Source: Sphagnum compactum
Taxonomy: Eukaryota; Bryophyta; Sphagnopsida; Sphagnales
Reading direction: 5' to 3'
Length of the DNA: 64,000 bases
NCBI GenBank assembly: GCA_965153455.1
Contig: OZ234500.1
Location: 7,502,001-7,566,000 of the forward strand
Shown: positions 38,881-49,860 of the stretch, one piece after another
How the letters are laid out: each line of letters opens with the position of its first letter
How positions within the stretch are numbered: the stretch's first letter is position 1
Program-made: the position numbers and the translations under genes
Notes under the pieces: generated by a model
Seen by the model: only the letters and a program-made list of their open reading frames with translations
Told to the model about the DNA's origin: nothing
The model's database searches: none

Positions 38881-39515
38881 TGATCTTTATGCGTTGTGTG
38901 CATACAATTGTCGTCTTCTAGTCCCTCTTTCAATCCCTCACTACAAGTAGCAAACTTCCCACCAGATATTGCCAGTTGTAGCCTCAAGTGTCAGCACTAG
39001 TGACACTAAAAAGCGTAATTACTAGTAATAAAACTAATAAACTGCGGGCTGTACTACCAGGTTCGTCGACTATCGTGCACGCTGTGAGAACCTGTTTCTC
39101 AATGACCTGGGGGCTACTACAAGTTAGAACTAAGTCCTTCAAGTACAAGTATTAAAGTATTTTTGTTTTGTTTTGTTTGATGAATCCCTGCCAAACATAT
39201 ATTTTTATTTACACTAATTTCTAAAGCTATACTAGTTTGACTATCATCTTCATATAAACTATCCTCAAGCTGCGTGCACTTCTTGGGAACTCTTCAACAG
39301 TGATCCGTGATCTGGGCAAATAACTATACTATACCCTTTAATTTCCTTGGAGCCTTGCATTAATAATATTGTTCATGTTAACCAAGAACCCTCTTTGAGG
39401 TTTGTCTAGCTAGCTGTGGTGAAATAAAGCTATCCCCCGCCCCCCTTTAGTTTTGGGGTGGTCACTATCATGGGAGGGCACCACTCCTAGAGTTCACGGT
39501 AAGTTTTAATTCTTT
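38880..39515. other. 3' flank of gene 2
   Basis: The sequence turns less AT-rich and CpG reappears (for example GGTTCGTCGACTATCGTGCACGC at about 39060), marking the edge of the gene 2 neighbourhood. No additional coding exon was identified. It probably includes the 3' untranslated region and terminator of gene 2. Confidence 0.4.
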
Positions 39516-40034
39516 TCAATAATAATAACAACTGGCGTAGGGGTCGTACTCAGTATAGTATGACTGTGCATAAGGAGGTAGATAATATGTAGTGTGGTAT
39601 GGATCGAAAGGAGTCATTGTATTGTGGTATGGATCGAAAGGAGTCATTTTATTGTGGTATGGAGCGAAGAAAGTTCGGCTAGAAGATGGGAGTGTGTACT
39701 GGCTTCTTTGGGATCGGTTATATGACCTGGGTCCAGTGGAGTTCAATCCGGCTGCATACCCGTGGGCGTCCGCGTGCAACAAAGTATTTTCGACCCAGAA
39801 CTCCGACTTTTTCTTGATGCGCTTCACCTTCCTGAGCAGACGAAGAGGGTCAACGTAGTTGCTTGCCGTGATTGTCACTCTTTGACTTTGCTGGTCGCAT
39901 AGTACGCTATAGACTCCTTCCATGTCCAAAAGCTCTTCTCTCACTTTCTCTTGGCATTTGGTGCAACACATTGGCACCTTGAGTTCAATGTACTGCACAA
40001 ACAGTTGCAAAGATTGGATCCATGCTAAGGACAT
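39516..40034 (-). CDS. HMA-domain metal-binding protein with Tyr-rich repeat tail (gene 2)
   Basis: The open frame gives 172 residues from the ATG at 40034. The HMA domain spans about residues 15-80: strand YIELKVP, metal loop MCCTKC (C24 and C27 of the CxxC), a helix ending LLDMEG, strands VYSVLCDQ and RVTIT, then VDPLRLLRKVKRIKKKSEFW, a signature of plant HMA proteins. A basic patch, KRIKKK, closes the domain. The tail (residues 81-172) is rich in Tyr, Ser and Pro, has the 10-residue repeat FDPYHNTMTP, and ends CYYY, which is not a canonical CaaX box. Metal or partner binding is the likely role. The start is doubtful: TTTGTGCAG, a good splice acceptor, directly precedes TAC for Tyr15 in phase 0, exactly where genes 1 and 3 have an intron. 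The true first exon may therefore lie upstream, and residues 1-14 may be intron. The later phase-1 intron of genes 1 and 3 is absent. Confidence 0.82.
   Translation of the reverse strand: MSLAWIQSLQLFVQYIELKVPMCCTKCQEKVREELLDMEGVYSVLCDQQSQRVTITASNYVDPLRLLRKVKRIKKKSEFWVENTLLHADAHGYAAGLNSTGPRSYNRSQRSQYTLPSSSRTFFAPYHNKMTPFDPYHNTMTPFDPYHTTYYLPPYAQSYYTEYDPYASCYYY
39594..39666. repeat. 30-bp tandem repeat within gene 2
   Basis: Two full units and one partial unit of GTGGTATGGATCGAAAGGAG plus ten bases encode, on the minus strand, repeats of FDPYHNTMTP. The units are nearly identical, so the expansion is recent compared with the rest of the gene. Confidence 0.9.
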
Positions 40035-40615
40035 CTTTCACTAGACTGCTGTGATCACAACAGTTTTTTGGGTTAGCTGCTGTCATAGTCATCTCACAGC
40101 TCTACCGAGCAAGCATAGACCAATTGCAGATGCTGTGAGAGCTGTCAGTCAAAATGCTACTCACCATGCAACGACATCTCCCTTTTTTTCATAAGAAAAT
40201 GTGTTCCCAGAGTTCCTAACATCATTAATTACATATTTTCAACGCATTTGCATCTCTACCATGGAAATCGACTCTCCCTTTCAGCAAGGAACAAGGCTCT
40301 TTGTCAGAGACACACTCTGTGTCAGTGTGATCATAGCAGCCTAATGGAAAGAGACCTTATAACTTCAATGAATCAACTTGGAGTTTTTGGTCCTCAAAAG
40401 AACCATCAATATGAATTCTTTACCTGCAAATAGCGAACATTTCGAGAGAAAGGAGAACCTTGGACGGGACGGTCGCGGTAAGAGCCGATTCTGTCGACAG
40501 GAATCCAAGATGGCTGCTCTCTTTGCCGGCCGAAGACCTGCACAAGAGGTCCCAGACGCTACTAGCTGTCAGACTATCGCACATACTCGTTGCATAGCAG
40601 CCAGGATCTTAATTT

Positions 40616-40623
40616 CTTATATA
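40616..40623 (-). promoter_or_regulatory. Candidate TATA box, possibly for gene 2
   Basis: TATATAAG on the minus strand predicts a transcription start near 40590, about 600 bp before the HMA exon of gene 2. The link to gene 2 is inferred from orientation and from the need for an upstream exon. Confidence 0.35.
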
Positions 40624-41584
40624 CATTAATCGCAGGATCCTACACAGTACTGCAACTGCATTTAATTGCAGGGTCAGAACTCGCACCTCATTTATCCCCA
40701 TCGACATAGTTGTGGATTTATTTTTCGACGGCTTTCAACTTAGAGAAGCTTCTTGCAAGCACAACTTGAAGACCGGCAGGAAAACTGTGTAACCTTAGCC
40801 AACGGATAGTAGCTGATGTCGACTCGCGAGGCTGTCTAGTGTTAGTCGGACCCGCAATAAACTGCTTGCAGTCCAAGTCTCAGACTATGAACACACTGGT
40901 GTAGAGAGCTGAAATCTTGACACAACAGCTTTTACCAGGGGAAGTTGAATGATCACCGAAGGGGGACTCAAAGAAAGTTGCAGATGAAATTGTGGAGCGA
41001 AGGAGAGGATCTTATTCGCTCAATAAATTGGTAGTCTTGAACGTAGCTGCACACCATAAGGTTCGGGAAGGCAAGAGATGAATGGTTGCGTAACAATGTG
41101 ACTGAGCTAGATAGGAGTAGCACCGGAGATCATCAATTTCTTATATGTATAACCTTTCGAAATACGCAACCTGCGCGCAATATCAATGTGCTGACTCCTG
41201 ATAAGGTGTTGTACAATTGTGCTACGTTTCCTACTTCTGCAGGAGACTAATCGTTGATGCGTACATGCGACAAGATTATTGAGAGGGGGTGACAGTGTGG
41301 TAGGCACTAGGATCAGCCAATTACGCAAGGAAGCTACCGTGCGTGGTACCTAGCTGCTGTTGGCAGCTCTGATCTGGGTTGCGCTGCAAGAGTACGTGCT
41401 CAGTGAATGACAAATCGCGTGGCCATAAAATCTTGTCGCAGCAGGATCCGACCCACCCTCAGGAGTCAGATCCCTGTCAGTAAAAATCCGGACCAAGAGC
41501 TTGTAAGGCAATGCACAGGAACTCGAGAAAAATCCTTGATAGAAACATCTGGGAGTTACGCAGAACTCCAAGTGTGGAAAGCAA

Positions 41585-41810
41585 CCCAAACGCAAGAAAC
41601 TATGCGGACCAGCTGGTGCCTCCCTGCGACTAGTGTCTCTGCGAGGACACCCGGCATCGCATTTCAACACCAATACTGTCCCAAGATTCAAGAACAGATC
41701 ACAGCAGCAGAAAGCAACCCAAACCCTCAAACTACGGCGCTGAACCAGCTGGTGTCCCCGAGCTGTCTCTGCGAGGACGCGACCCGGCATCGCATTTCAA
41801 TGCCTCATGC
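41585..41810. repeat. Tandem duplication, about 125-bp unit
   Basis: Two units share GCAACCCAAAC, ACCAGCTGGTG, GTCTCTGCGAGGAC and CCCGGCATCGCATTTCAA, followed in each case by AGATCACAGC. The copies start at about 41581 and 41704. The palindrome ACCAGCTGGT occurs once in each. Confidence 0.85.
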
Positions 41811-42552
41811 GCGCTCCACGAAAAGATCACAGCTGCAGTTGCTTGGTTACCGGGATAGCTCAGTTCGCAGGAAAGCGGTGTCTCGCAGGCGCGCTCACAG
41901 AGGGCGGGCACCGCCTTATATGAATAAGTACGGCTGATGCAGCACTGGATTCCAGCTATTAGAATTCCTGACAACGTACGTTTCTCCTTCCCTTTGTGGG
42001 TTGCACGCTGTAATGTACTATAGCCACGAGGCGCACACTCAAACTATTAAACTTCACATGATCAAGACTAATACCCGCTTTGCAAATAGTCATCAGCTCG
42101 CAAGCGCTTGCAACTGAGCATCAATATATATCTTACTAGTCTACTAAGCTGTCAGTCCTGCTTAATGACGTAAGGCATCGAGTATGTCTGGATGCATCAC
42201 AAAATCATCATGATGGTTGCAACCGAACATTTGGAATGCAAATGGCGGCAGCTTACTTCACCAGCTGCAATCATATGCCAGGCCATGTTGAAAAAGCTTC
42301 CAAGTTCTCCTCGAACTTAAAGCAGCTGGTGCCAGAAAGGCATTGGGAATCAGGATGACAAACAACTGGACAGCTAGAAAGTCTTGCAGTAGAGTTTCAG
42401 TCTCATGGTTTTCAATTAACTATTGGGCTACTAGCTACGAGAAAAGATCTCCAGAAAACTGTTGTTCAACCCTAGTGCCGCTGTATAAGCGTCTTGCACT
42501 AGGTTACGTATGTCATCCAAAGTGAGGAGATCACTTCGGGGCCCGAGCCTTC

Positions 42553-42599
42553 AGACTGCAATCTGAGTTCCGATGCTTATACGCCTCAGATTGCAGTCT
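42553..42599. repeat. Perfect 15-bp inverted repeat, 17-nt loop
   Basis: AGACTGCAATCTGAG (42553-42567) and CTCAGATTGCAGTCT (42585-42599) are exact reverse complements. A GC-rich palindrome, GGGGCCC, lies just upstream at about 42538. It is a strong hairpin or cruciform site in otherwise unique DNA. Confidence 0.95.
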
Positions 42600-42934
42600 C
42601 CGAATGTACATAAGAACAGATTGAGCTAGTCAGACAGTTTAACGACAATAGAAGTTGAAGTGATCATGTATATGACACTAGACTTGTCATTATTCTTTGC
42701 AAATTCTAGTTACAGCACAGCTGTTCTGGAAACGTGCAGTTGATACTCGATATGTTATATAATATACGCCATTTGATACATTTTCCAAGATTCTGCATAT
42801 TCAAAATCATCAAGACTTGAGAGGAATCACGGGAGCAGCTTCTAAATCATTGAGGAGCAAATTTAGCAGACACTGTGACTCAACATTATTGCACATAATT
42901 ACAAGCATCAGGGTTGGCAGCTGCAACGAAGTCT

Positions 42935-43063
42935 ATGTCTCTTCGTGCTTCCTGTAGAGACGCACATCTCTGCTTGCACTGTGTACATATTGCGTGCTGC
43001 ATTCAAGAAGATGGATACTGGAAAAGTCCCTACTGTCAATGGGAACAGGATTGCCTGGGATGA
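42935..43063 (+). other. Small Cys-rich open frame (42 codons), uncertain
   Basis: The frame has seven cysteines in 42 residues (C7, C13, C16, C21, C22, C34, C40) and no signal peptide. Its style recalls the Cys-rich N-terminus of gene 1, but no alignment is convincing. A second + frame is open across the same bases. It may be a chance frame, a microprotein or a relic exon. Confidence 0.2.
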
Positions 43064-43099
43064 AGATGGCCTAGGAAATTTATGAATGGTTATTGTTTG

Positions 43100-44430
43100 T
43101 TTTCCAATTTTTATTTTCCGAAAATTGTAGCTGACAAGTATTTGTGGCTAAGTTTTGCTGAATAATTAGAATCAAAGAACCACTGGGTCTCGGTATTTTT
43201 TAAAAATCACAATTGAAGATCCACTGGTTCCTGATAATACTTCAAAGAACTGTCTGGTTTCATGAAAGATCTGATAGTTTTCTAGGCAGTTATGTAATAA
43301 GCTGGTTTGATTTTTTTGATAATCATGTCTATATATCAGAATCAGGTATTTCAACTTTTTTAAATAACTACCTTTATCAACTTTGATACCTGACAGGGGT
43401 TTGGTGCAATTTTTAATACTCGGCCCCACTTTAGTAAGTATCACTGTTGGGAGCATATTTGGTTGACAGGGTAAACCTGGGATTCAAGTTCTTGTGACTT
43501 GGACCCAAGTTCCCATCATTTTATTGGAACTGGCATAAGAACTGAACAGAATTATTGTTTTGTTAAATCCAGAATTAAAATCAGAATTGTGAAAAAATAA
43601 TCGTGAAAATAAGGTCAGGATGTTTAGGTAGAAAAGTTGTTTGTTTTTTAAAACTTAATAAGTAGGGTGAACTTTACATTTAACTTTCAATTTTAATTTA
43701 TTGTTGAACTTCGTACCAACCATTTGTTTAGCTAAACATTGTCAAATTTTTACATAAAAGAGGTCATGCCCCCAAGTGTACAAGGGGAAAAATAGGAGAA
43801 AAAATGCCTTCACATAGTCAAAAACAATATGTCTATGACTATGTGATAGCCAAATCACTCCATCTGCCATGATGGAGTAGCATGAGATTGTTCAATGGTC
43901 ATGAACAATGTAACCTAGATTCTATCTTAGCTTTTCAATTTTTGCAAATTGACTACATCTTGACCTTTTATGTCATCAAAATAATTACCTTCAGGTTGAA
44001 GCCGTAACCAGCTAGTCTACAACTAAGGTTTTAAATTAGAACCAACAATCTTATATAACCTTTAGGGTTAGAGCAAAAAACCATCTTGTTTCTTGAGTTT
44101 AAACTACGCTACTACTAATATTTAAGGTTGTCACAATGGTCGAAAATTTGTCATGACATAATGCATCAATTTGGACATTGATGTAGCCTAACATCACATT
44201 GAAATAGGGTCAACCTAGGTCAAAATGAAGTTGAATTCCTTGAAAAATAATTAGAGACAATTGAAAATTATAATGTCATTCAGTTGCTTTAAACCCTATT
44301 GCAACCAAAACTTTTTTCGACCACAACAATCCTATGGTGATTGAAAAAAATTTGGCTAGCGACCAAATAATAATTTGGACCAGCAGTTGAATTTTTTCCA
44401 AATAATCACTGTAAAGTTTTGGGCTAGTAT
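43100..44430. other. AT-rich intergenic tract
   Basis: The stretch 43170-43560 is a further GGTTC/TTAGAACC-rich decayed repeat resembling the tails of the 18.6- and 24.8-kb copies, in partly inverted orientation. No gene was seen. Confidence 0.45.
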
Positions 44431-44800
44431 TCAATTTACTAGCAAACCTTGGCTAAATAAAATTTGGCTTGACATTGACTGAAATTTGGGTTAAATATGA
44501 CTAAACAAAAATTTGATTAAAAATTGAATAAACATTGTTTAAACCTTGGCTACACATTGGTTAAAAATAATTGACTAAAGTTTGAGTAAAAATTGATGAA
44601 ACCTTAGCTAAACTAAAATTGATTACATCATGATTGAACATTGGCTAAATTAACTTTTGATCTAAAACTTGACTAAATATTGAATAAATTAAAAGTTGGC
44701 TAAACCTTCAAAATTGATAGTTGGTTAAACTTTGACAAATTTAAAATATGACAAAATCAAATTTCGTCTAAATTTTAATGAAACTAAAACAAATCAATAA
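44430..44800. repeat. Degenerate short tandem repeats (TTGACTAAA type)
   Basis: TTGGCTAAA, TTGACTAAA and ATTGAATAAA variants recur every 10-20 bp over about 370 bp, consistent with an old, heavily mutated minisatellite. Confidence 0.65.
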
Positions 44801-44923
44801 TTAATAGTCAACTAATTATTTATTAATAATATCATTAAATTATAATTAATAATACTTAATACTTGTTTACTATATTATATAATTAATACTTATGATATTA
44901 ACTTATTACATTGTTGCCATCTT

Positions 44924-45130
44924 TGACGCGTTCCCAAGTTCCCTGATAGACTCAGGATGAATCTAAAATAAGAAAATAGCGGAAAGGTTAGGAACTCAAG
45001 GCATGCTCCTTGGCTCTCAACACTTTAGAGATGTAGAACGGCGTGCTGAAGCTCCAAGATGGGACTAGAAAAAGTGACAAGCAATCTATTTACTCATTCG
45101 AATCTGCATCCAACCAACCAACACATTATA
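44924..45130 (-). mobile_element. LTR fragment of the 7830-8770 family
   Basis: It begins TGACGCGTTCCCAAGTTCC, matching the reverse complement of the 3' end of the 7830-8770 LTR. It continues in order through a GCGGAAAGG motif, a GCACGCTCC/GCATGCTCC block, a CGTGCTGAAG block and GGGACTAG. Similarity fades after about 45130. No internal retrotransposon sequence was recognised beside it. Confidence 0.7.
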
Positions 45131-45279
45131 AGACTCACAAGACCTACTTATTAATGACCTACTTACATACCTACCTAGGCTCCAACAAATGCTCATTATT
45201 TTTTGCATATAATTTTTCTCATTTTATTATTTGGGCACACCTTCCAATGTTATTATATCATTAACATGACTAATTATAA

Positions 45280-48200
45280 TTACTCTGATTATAGAGACCA
45301 TTTTAAGAAGTCAATAATGTGTTTCAATGAGCAAAAATAGGTGTCCATTTTATGCGATCCACACTTTAAGGTTCACTTTATAGGTTTTCCTGATGAAGAA
45401 TGCTTTGTCTTCCAAGGGCAATCTACCAAAAAGCAGTTGTGTTTGGTTGGGGTACTTTTTCATTAGCAACCCACACCCGGTTCTTTGTACCACAGACCCA
45501 GGTGTTAAAATGCCTCCAATAACCTGTAATCGTAGTTGGAAACACAATTTTGGGTACTCTGGAAAATGTACAATATGAGGTCACCACTAGGTCATGTAGA
45601 AAATTCAGTCAGATCACAATCCCCAACGAGTGTGAATTGTAGTCTGGGCTCATGCAATTGGCATCTATCAGTCAGTGGGGTCGGTCACTCACTAGCTAGC
45701 TGAGGAGATGCTCTAGCATACATGGAACCAGGGTTCAAATATCAAACTTCCATATCAAATGCATTGCCAAACAAATAAAAACGGCAATCTGCCAGGATTA
45801 GACTAAGGAAAATAGGAGGAAAACAAAGGTGTTGGTATGGTATCCAATTTTTAACATACCAGCCTCATCCTAGTATTGGGTATTTAAAAAAAATTCATAC
45901 CTGCCTCATCCTGGTATTGGGTGTCTTTTGATAGAATCTACAAGCATGGTCCTAATATTCAGTCCAAGACAGATTTTTGGCTGGCATGAGATAAGTATAT
46001 ATTTGATATTGAAACTAGTACAAAATCAGTACAATATTAATAAATTTTTCTTAGTACCTTAGTCCGAATCAGGCTAGTACTTGTACAAGGCTGGTATTGC
46101 CGGGAGCCATACCACATTAGTGCTTCAATACTAGGGCGTAGACCAGACCATGTACCATGTACAAGCCTATAACAGTGAAGAATGCTTAGATATAACAAAA
46201 TAGGAGCAGAAAACCTCACATCAGAACTGACACAACCTCCAAATGTTAGGATGATTATGAGTCACCTAGGACAATGCAAAAGCTCAAAATGATCACAAGA
46301 AATCCACACATACTGCCAAAATAACGATTTCAACACTCATGAATCATTGGCGCTTGGAAACATGTGGTTGCACCCAAAGATGCTTATAGAATCCTGTTGC
46401 ATCAACAAACATCATACTACTACTAGGATTTTCAAATAGTAGGTGATAGTCTTAAGATTCTCTATCAAAAGTTATTCTACTGACAATGTGGTATGAGTTG
46501 ATAGTCCAAACTAAGAAAGGTTTTAAGGTTGAATCTTGTGTTGTATCAGAGGCTATCATATGCCTCCAATTAACAACATAAGACAGATTGCAGATTGTCA
46601 TATCACTTTACGGTTGATTGATTGTAGTTAAAGTTCAGTATGCAGTCATTGTTGAAAAGTCTTGAAGGAATAAGAGTCTAATATAACCATTCCTTCAAAA
46701 TTCCTTTGCTCCCTCTCTATCGTTTAGGTAGGTTCACAATCTAGCAAGGTGATCTGCAACGCCCCCAAGTAAATTAAATTTTGAAATTTTTAACAGGATT
46801 ATTCCTTGTACATTGATAAAGTAAATTTTTGATTTAGGCTGATTATGGTGATTAAGGTTAAAAATAAGGAATTGACTCTAGTTGTAACTTGACTCAAGAT
46901 TTCAAATCTCATTTGATGAAACTTTGAAAATTTGTTTGCCAAATGATGGTAAATTTGTTTATTAGGATATTTTTTAAAGAAACACCCAAGACAAGGGTTT
47001 TTGCTACTTCAAACTTTGCAATTGGGTGCTAAATGTTGTGATGCTTAAATTAGGTTGAAGGAAAATCCAATCTCAAGTTCGCAAACAATGGTCATGATGG
47101 GGAAACAATTGCATTTGGACAAGTGCAAGTTCAAAACAAAACCTTAGATCAAAAGGGAATTGTTTAAGGCCTAATGTTCTAAAACTATTTCAAGTATTAT
47201 TAAGGGCATTGCCTTCTTTTTCCAGTGAGAGAAAATTTCCTAGACATAATTTTAGGTGAATTGAATTGAGAGTAACCTCAAGGTGTAGCATGAGCTAAAG
47301 GAAAAGAAGTAAAACACATTATCACACAAATATATATATATATATATATATACATTGATGATTTCCAAACCAAAAAAAACATGTCTGATGATGAAAAACA
47401 TGTCTGATAATTTGTATTAACACCATTCATCACTCAACATTTCATACAAAAATATTATTTACAACCCCACTTTTGAAAAATATTTGTAATTTTTTGATAC
47501 TTTGTAACAATTTTTTTGTGATAAATATATTCATACATTTGTAATCCTCCAATAGTTAATAATTTTCTTCTTAAAAATGGTTAGCCCAAGTTCCAAGCTA
47601 ATTATCAAATGTTGCAAAACAATTTTCTGATTACAATTTTTGAGACCCCTATAATGCTTTTACCCAATGCAAACATTTTAGAATATAACCAATTGCTTGT
47701 TAGCTTACATTCAGTTTGCACTTTGGGGTGTCGACTTTGCACTTGACCAGTTTCTTACGTGGTAAAATCGTAGGTGCAAGTTGGAATGTGAAAGTACAAT
47801 GATTATAGGAACTTCAGTGTGACTCGTTTTCCAATATTAAAGGAAAGTACTACCAGACTGCTTTAGACTTACGTTTTGTGAACAATCTTAAGTAGTGTAT
47901 GTGTGTGTGTTTTTCCTCAATTATTTGAATTTTGGCTTGAAAACACATGTGTCACAGAGCACTGATCCCAAGAGTTTGGAGCAGAAGTATTCTGCTGGCT
48001 AAGGTGTATGAACCATCTGGATTGTGAAGGATGTGTATAAATGGAATCGCACTACATGAAAAAAAAATTTGATGGATGAATTTCAGTCTGCAAAAAATGA
48101 TAAAATGAAAGTTTTAATTCATCAACCACAGAAGATTGAATGAATTCTGTGTGAAAGGACTGGATGAAAAACTACACCATGCAGAATTTGAAAGCTCAAT

Positions 48201-48600
48201 GTGGAAATGATCAATGAAAAAATGTCAAGGATGCAAAAAAAAATCAATACAAGGTTGTACATGAAAATTTGCTCTGTGCACTCAGACATGAAATCATCAA
48301 TTAGATTTAACCTGAAAATGATTCCGAAAACCTGCTGTTTCATTTCTAGGCTAAATTCCTGCTGTCAAAGCTCCAAGTGCAATTTCTGATCTGTCAGTGG
48401 TACTTTGCTGCACTGAGAGTTTTACAAAGCGTACATGCAATTATTTCTGTGCACAAGTACCATTGTTGGCTGGGTGTTTACAGACCTTACCTGCACACAT
48501 ACATGAAATCATCAAGTAGATTTCCTGAAAAACCTTCTGTACAGTCCAGACTGTTTCATGTATAATTGTACAGTCCTAACTTCCCCCTGCCAATACTAGA
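45280..48600. other. Intergenic repeats, no gene seen
   Basis: A possible weak SINE-like B box (GGTTCAAAT) occurs at about 45731. A direct repeat of about 60 bp with ATGAAATCATCAA(T/G)TAGATTT lies at about 48290 and 48503. A (TA)n microsatellite lies at 47330-47352. Nothing coding was recognised. Confidence 0.45.
47330..47352. repeat. (TA)n microsatellite
   Basis: Eleven uninterrupted TA dinucleotides. Confidence 0.98.
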
Positions 48601-48619
48601 ATTTGCAAAATCTTATACG

Positions 48620-49860
48620 CAGGTACTTTGTTGCTCAGGTTGTTACAGACGTTGAGAGTCTCTGCTGCTGGTAGAGGAACTGCTGAAAAAGACCTGTATG
48701 CGCTGCGCGATAGTAGACAATAGCCTGAGTTCTTTAGAAATGAGTTCTTTAGAAATCAGGCTAAGGACTCGTCGAATTGCTGAAAAGAATCAGGTTTTAT
48801 GATCAAGATCATAAGATCGTACTGGAGTCGTTTCAACATTGTGCTTAACAGTGCGGTTTGGTGACTACATTGTTGCAACCATTCGCGTATAAAGGCCAAT
48901 GCATGCATGTACACAAGACTCGACGTGTGCACGCGTTTGTCGACTGCACGAAGTTCCCGCGTACTCGGAAGATGCGGCTGAAATGTACCCACCCTGAGCA
49001 GCTAGCGGACAACAGCTGGGCGTGCTTCTCCACATTTCGCATCATCTTCAGGAATCAGCATCCGATCCAAGAACCCAGATCAGCTTCTGTCGGAGAGGAG
49101 CATCACACACGATCTCTCACATTCTCTTTGAATTCAACACTCCTCAAATTTACTTTCTTAAGTACTTTCTTCCACAGCCTTCAAGTGCTAAAACGGTTAG
49201 AGAAAAAAGAAAAAGAAAAAACTAATTTCCTTTTTCTCAACTACTAATCCCAAAACCCAAAATTCAAAGAATTTTGTCTGAATGGCCGCACTGCGGAATG
49301 GGTGAATCTCCCTCTTTTGATTATGTCAAGCTCCAAATTACTCTCCAAATTCCAACTTCTAATTTCAAAAAAATTGTATCCCTTTTATCCAGAATCTCAA
49401 AATACAAAATTCCACAAATTCTTCTTGTATTAATGGCAAGAAAGTATTGAGATGAGCGTTTATTTCCCTACAAATTTCGTTTAAATTTTTTTAAATAGGG
49501 AGATTTTTGGGTTTTGTTTTTTCTAGCGTACATTCGACTAAGTTTCGTACTGTATTGGAAATTTTGTAAAAAAAAAAAAAAGAAAAAAACCCTGGTTTGA
49601 GACCGTGAGTAAAAACCAAGAGATTTTTTGAATGTTGAATGGTTGCAGGGATTTACGGGAACGCTATGAACATGGCGGGTCCAGACCGGAGAAACCAAAA
49701 CTGGGCCCCACGCGTCAGCACAGGAATGGCGCACGGAATGACTAGGAAGGGGATCAAGTTCAACTGTTGCAGATTGCGATATTTGTGACACTGATGTGAT
49801 ACGTGTCGATGATGTGTCACACCATAGGGGTGAAGGAAATCTACTTTTCATTGCAACGTA
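48620..49860. promoter_or_regulatory. CpG-containing island with promoter-like features
   Basis: CpG is frequent here but rare on both sides. A TATAAAGG at 48888-48895 (+) is followed within 15 bp by the RY-type element CATGCATG, then by CT-rich sequence resembling a 5' leader. Downstream, ACGCGTCAGC and ACGTGTCGAT motifs occur at about 49711 and 49801. A 129-codon + frame (48858-49247) has no recognisable domain and starts before the predicted transcription start. It may be the promoter of a lost, non-coding or unrecognised gene. Confidence 0.35.

Larger units (their letters stand above)
40035..43080. other. Unique, CpG-containing region upstream of gene 2
   Basis: About 3 kb differs from all its surroundings: normal CpG frequency, no long A/T runs, no dispersed repeats recognised, and many CAGCTG hexamers. 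It probably holds the promoter and possibly the missing first exon(s) of gene 2. A phase-compatible donor (phase 0) with an upstream ATG could not be found with certainty. A minus-strand frame from 40584 to about 40423 follows a TATA box but ends at a phase-2 donor-like site that does not fit. Long overlapping frames at 41350-41790 (-) and 41407-41937 (+) lack any domain and are probably chance. Confidence 0.5.

Noticed and set aside
41140-41240. Possible tRNA-derived sequence on the minus strand (TAGCACAATTG with a weak B box)
   Set aside because: Box spacing is too long, the B box is degenerate and the stems do not pair.
41850-41915. tRNA-like motif GGGATAGCTCAGTT
   Set aside because: Resembles an A box, but there is no B box (GGTTCNANNCC) at the right distance and no cloverleaf.
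41350-41937. Two long overlapping open frames on opposite strands (146 and 176 codons)
   Set aside because: They mirror each other over a tandem duplication and lack any recognisable domain or splice context.
48858-49247. 129-codon + strand open frame
   Set aside because: Starts upstream of the predicted transcription start, ends in an A/G-rich run and has no domain; kept only as part of the promoter-like island.
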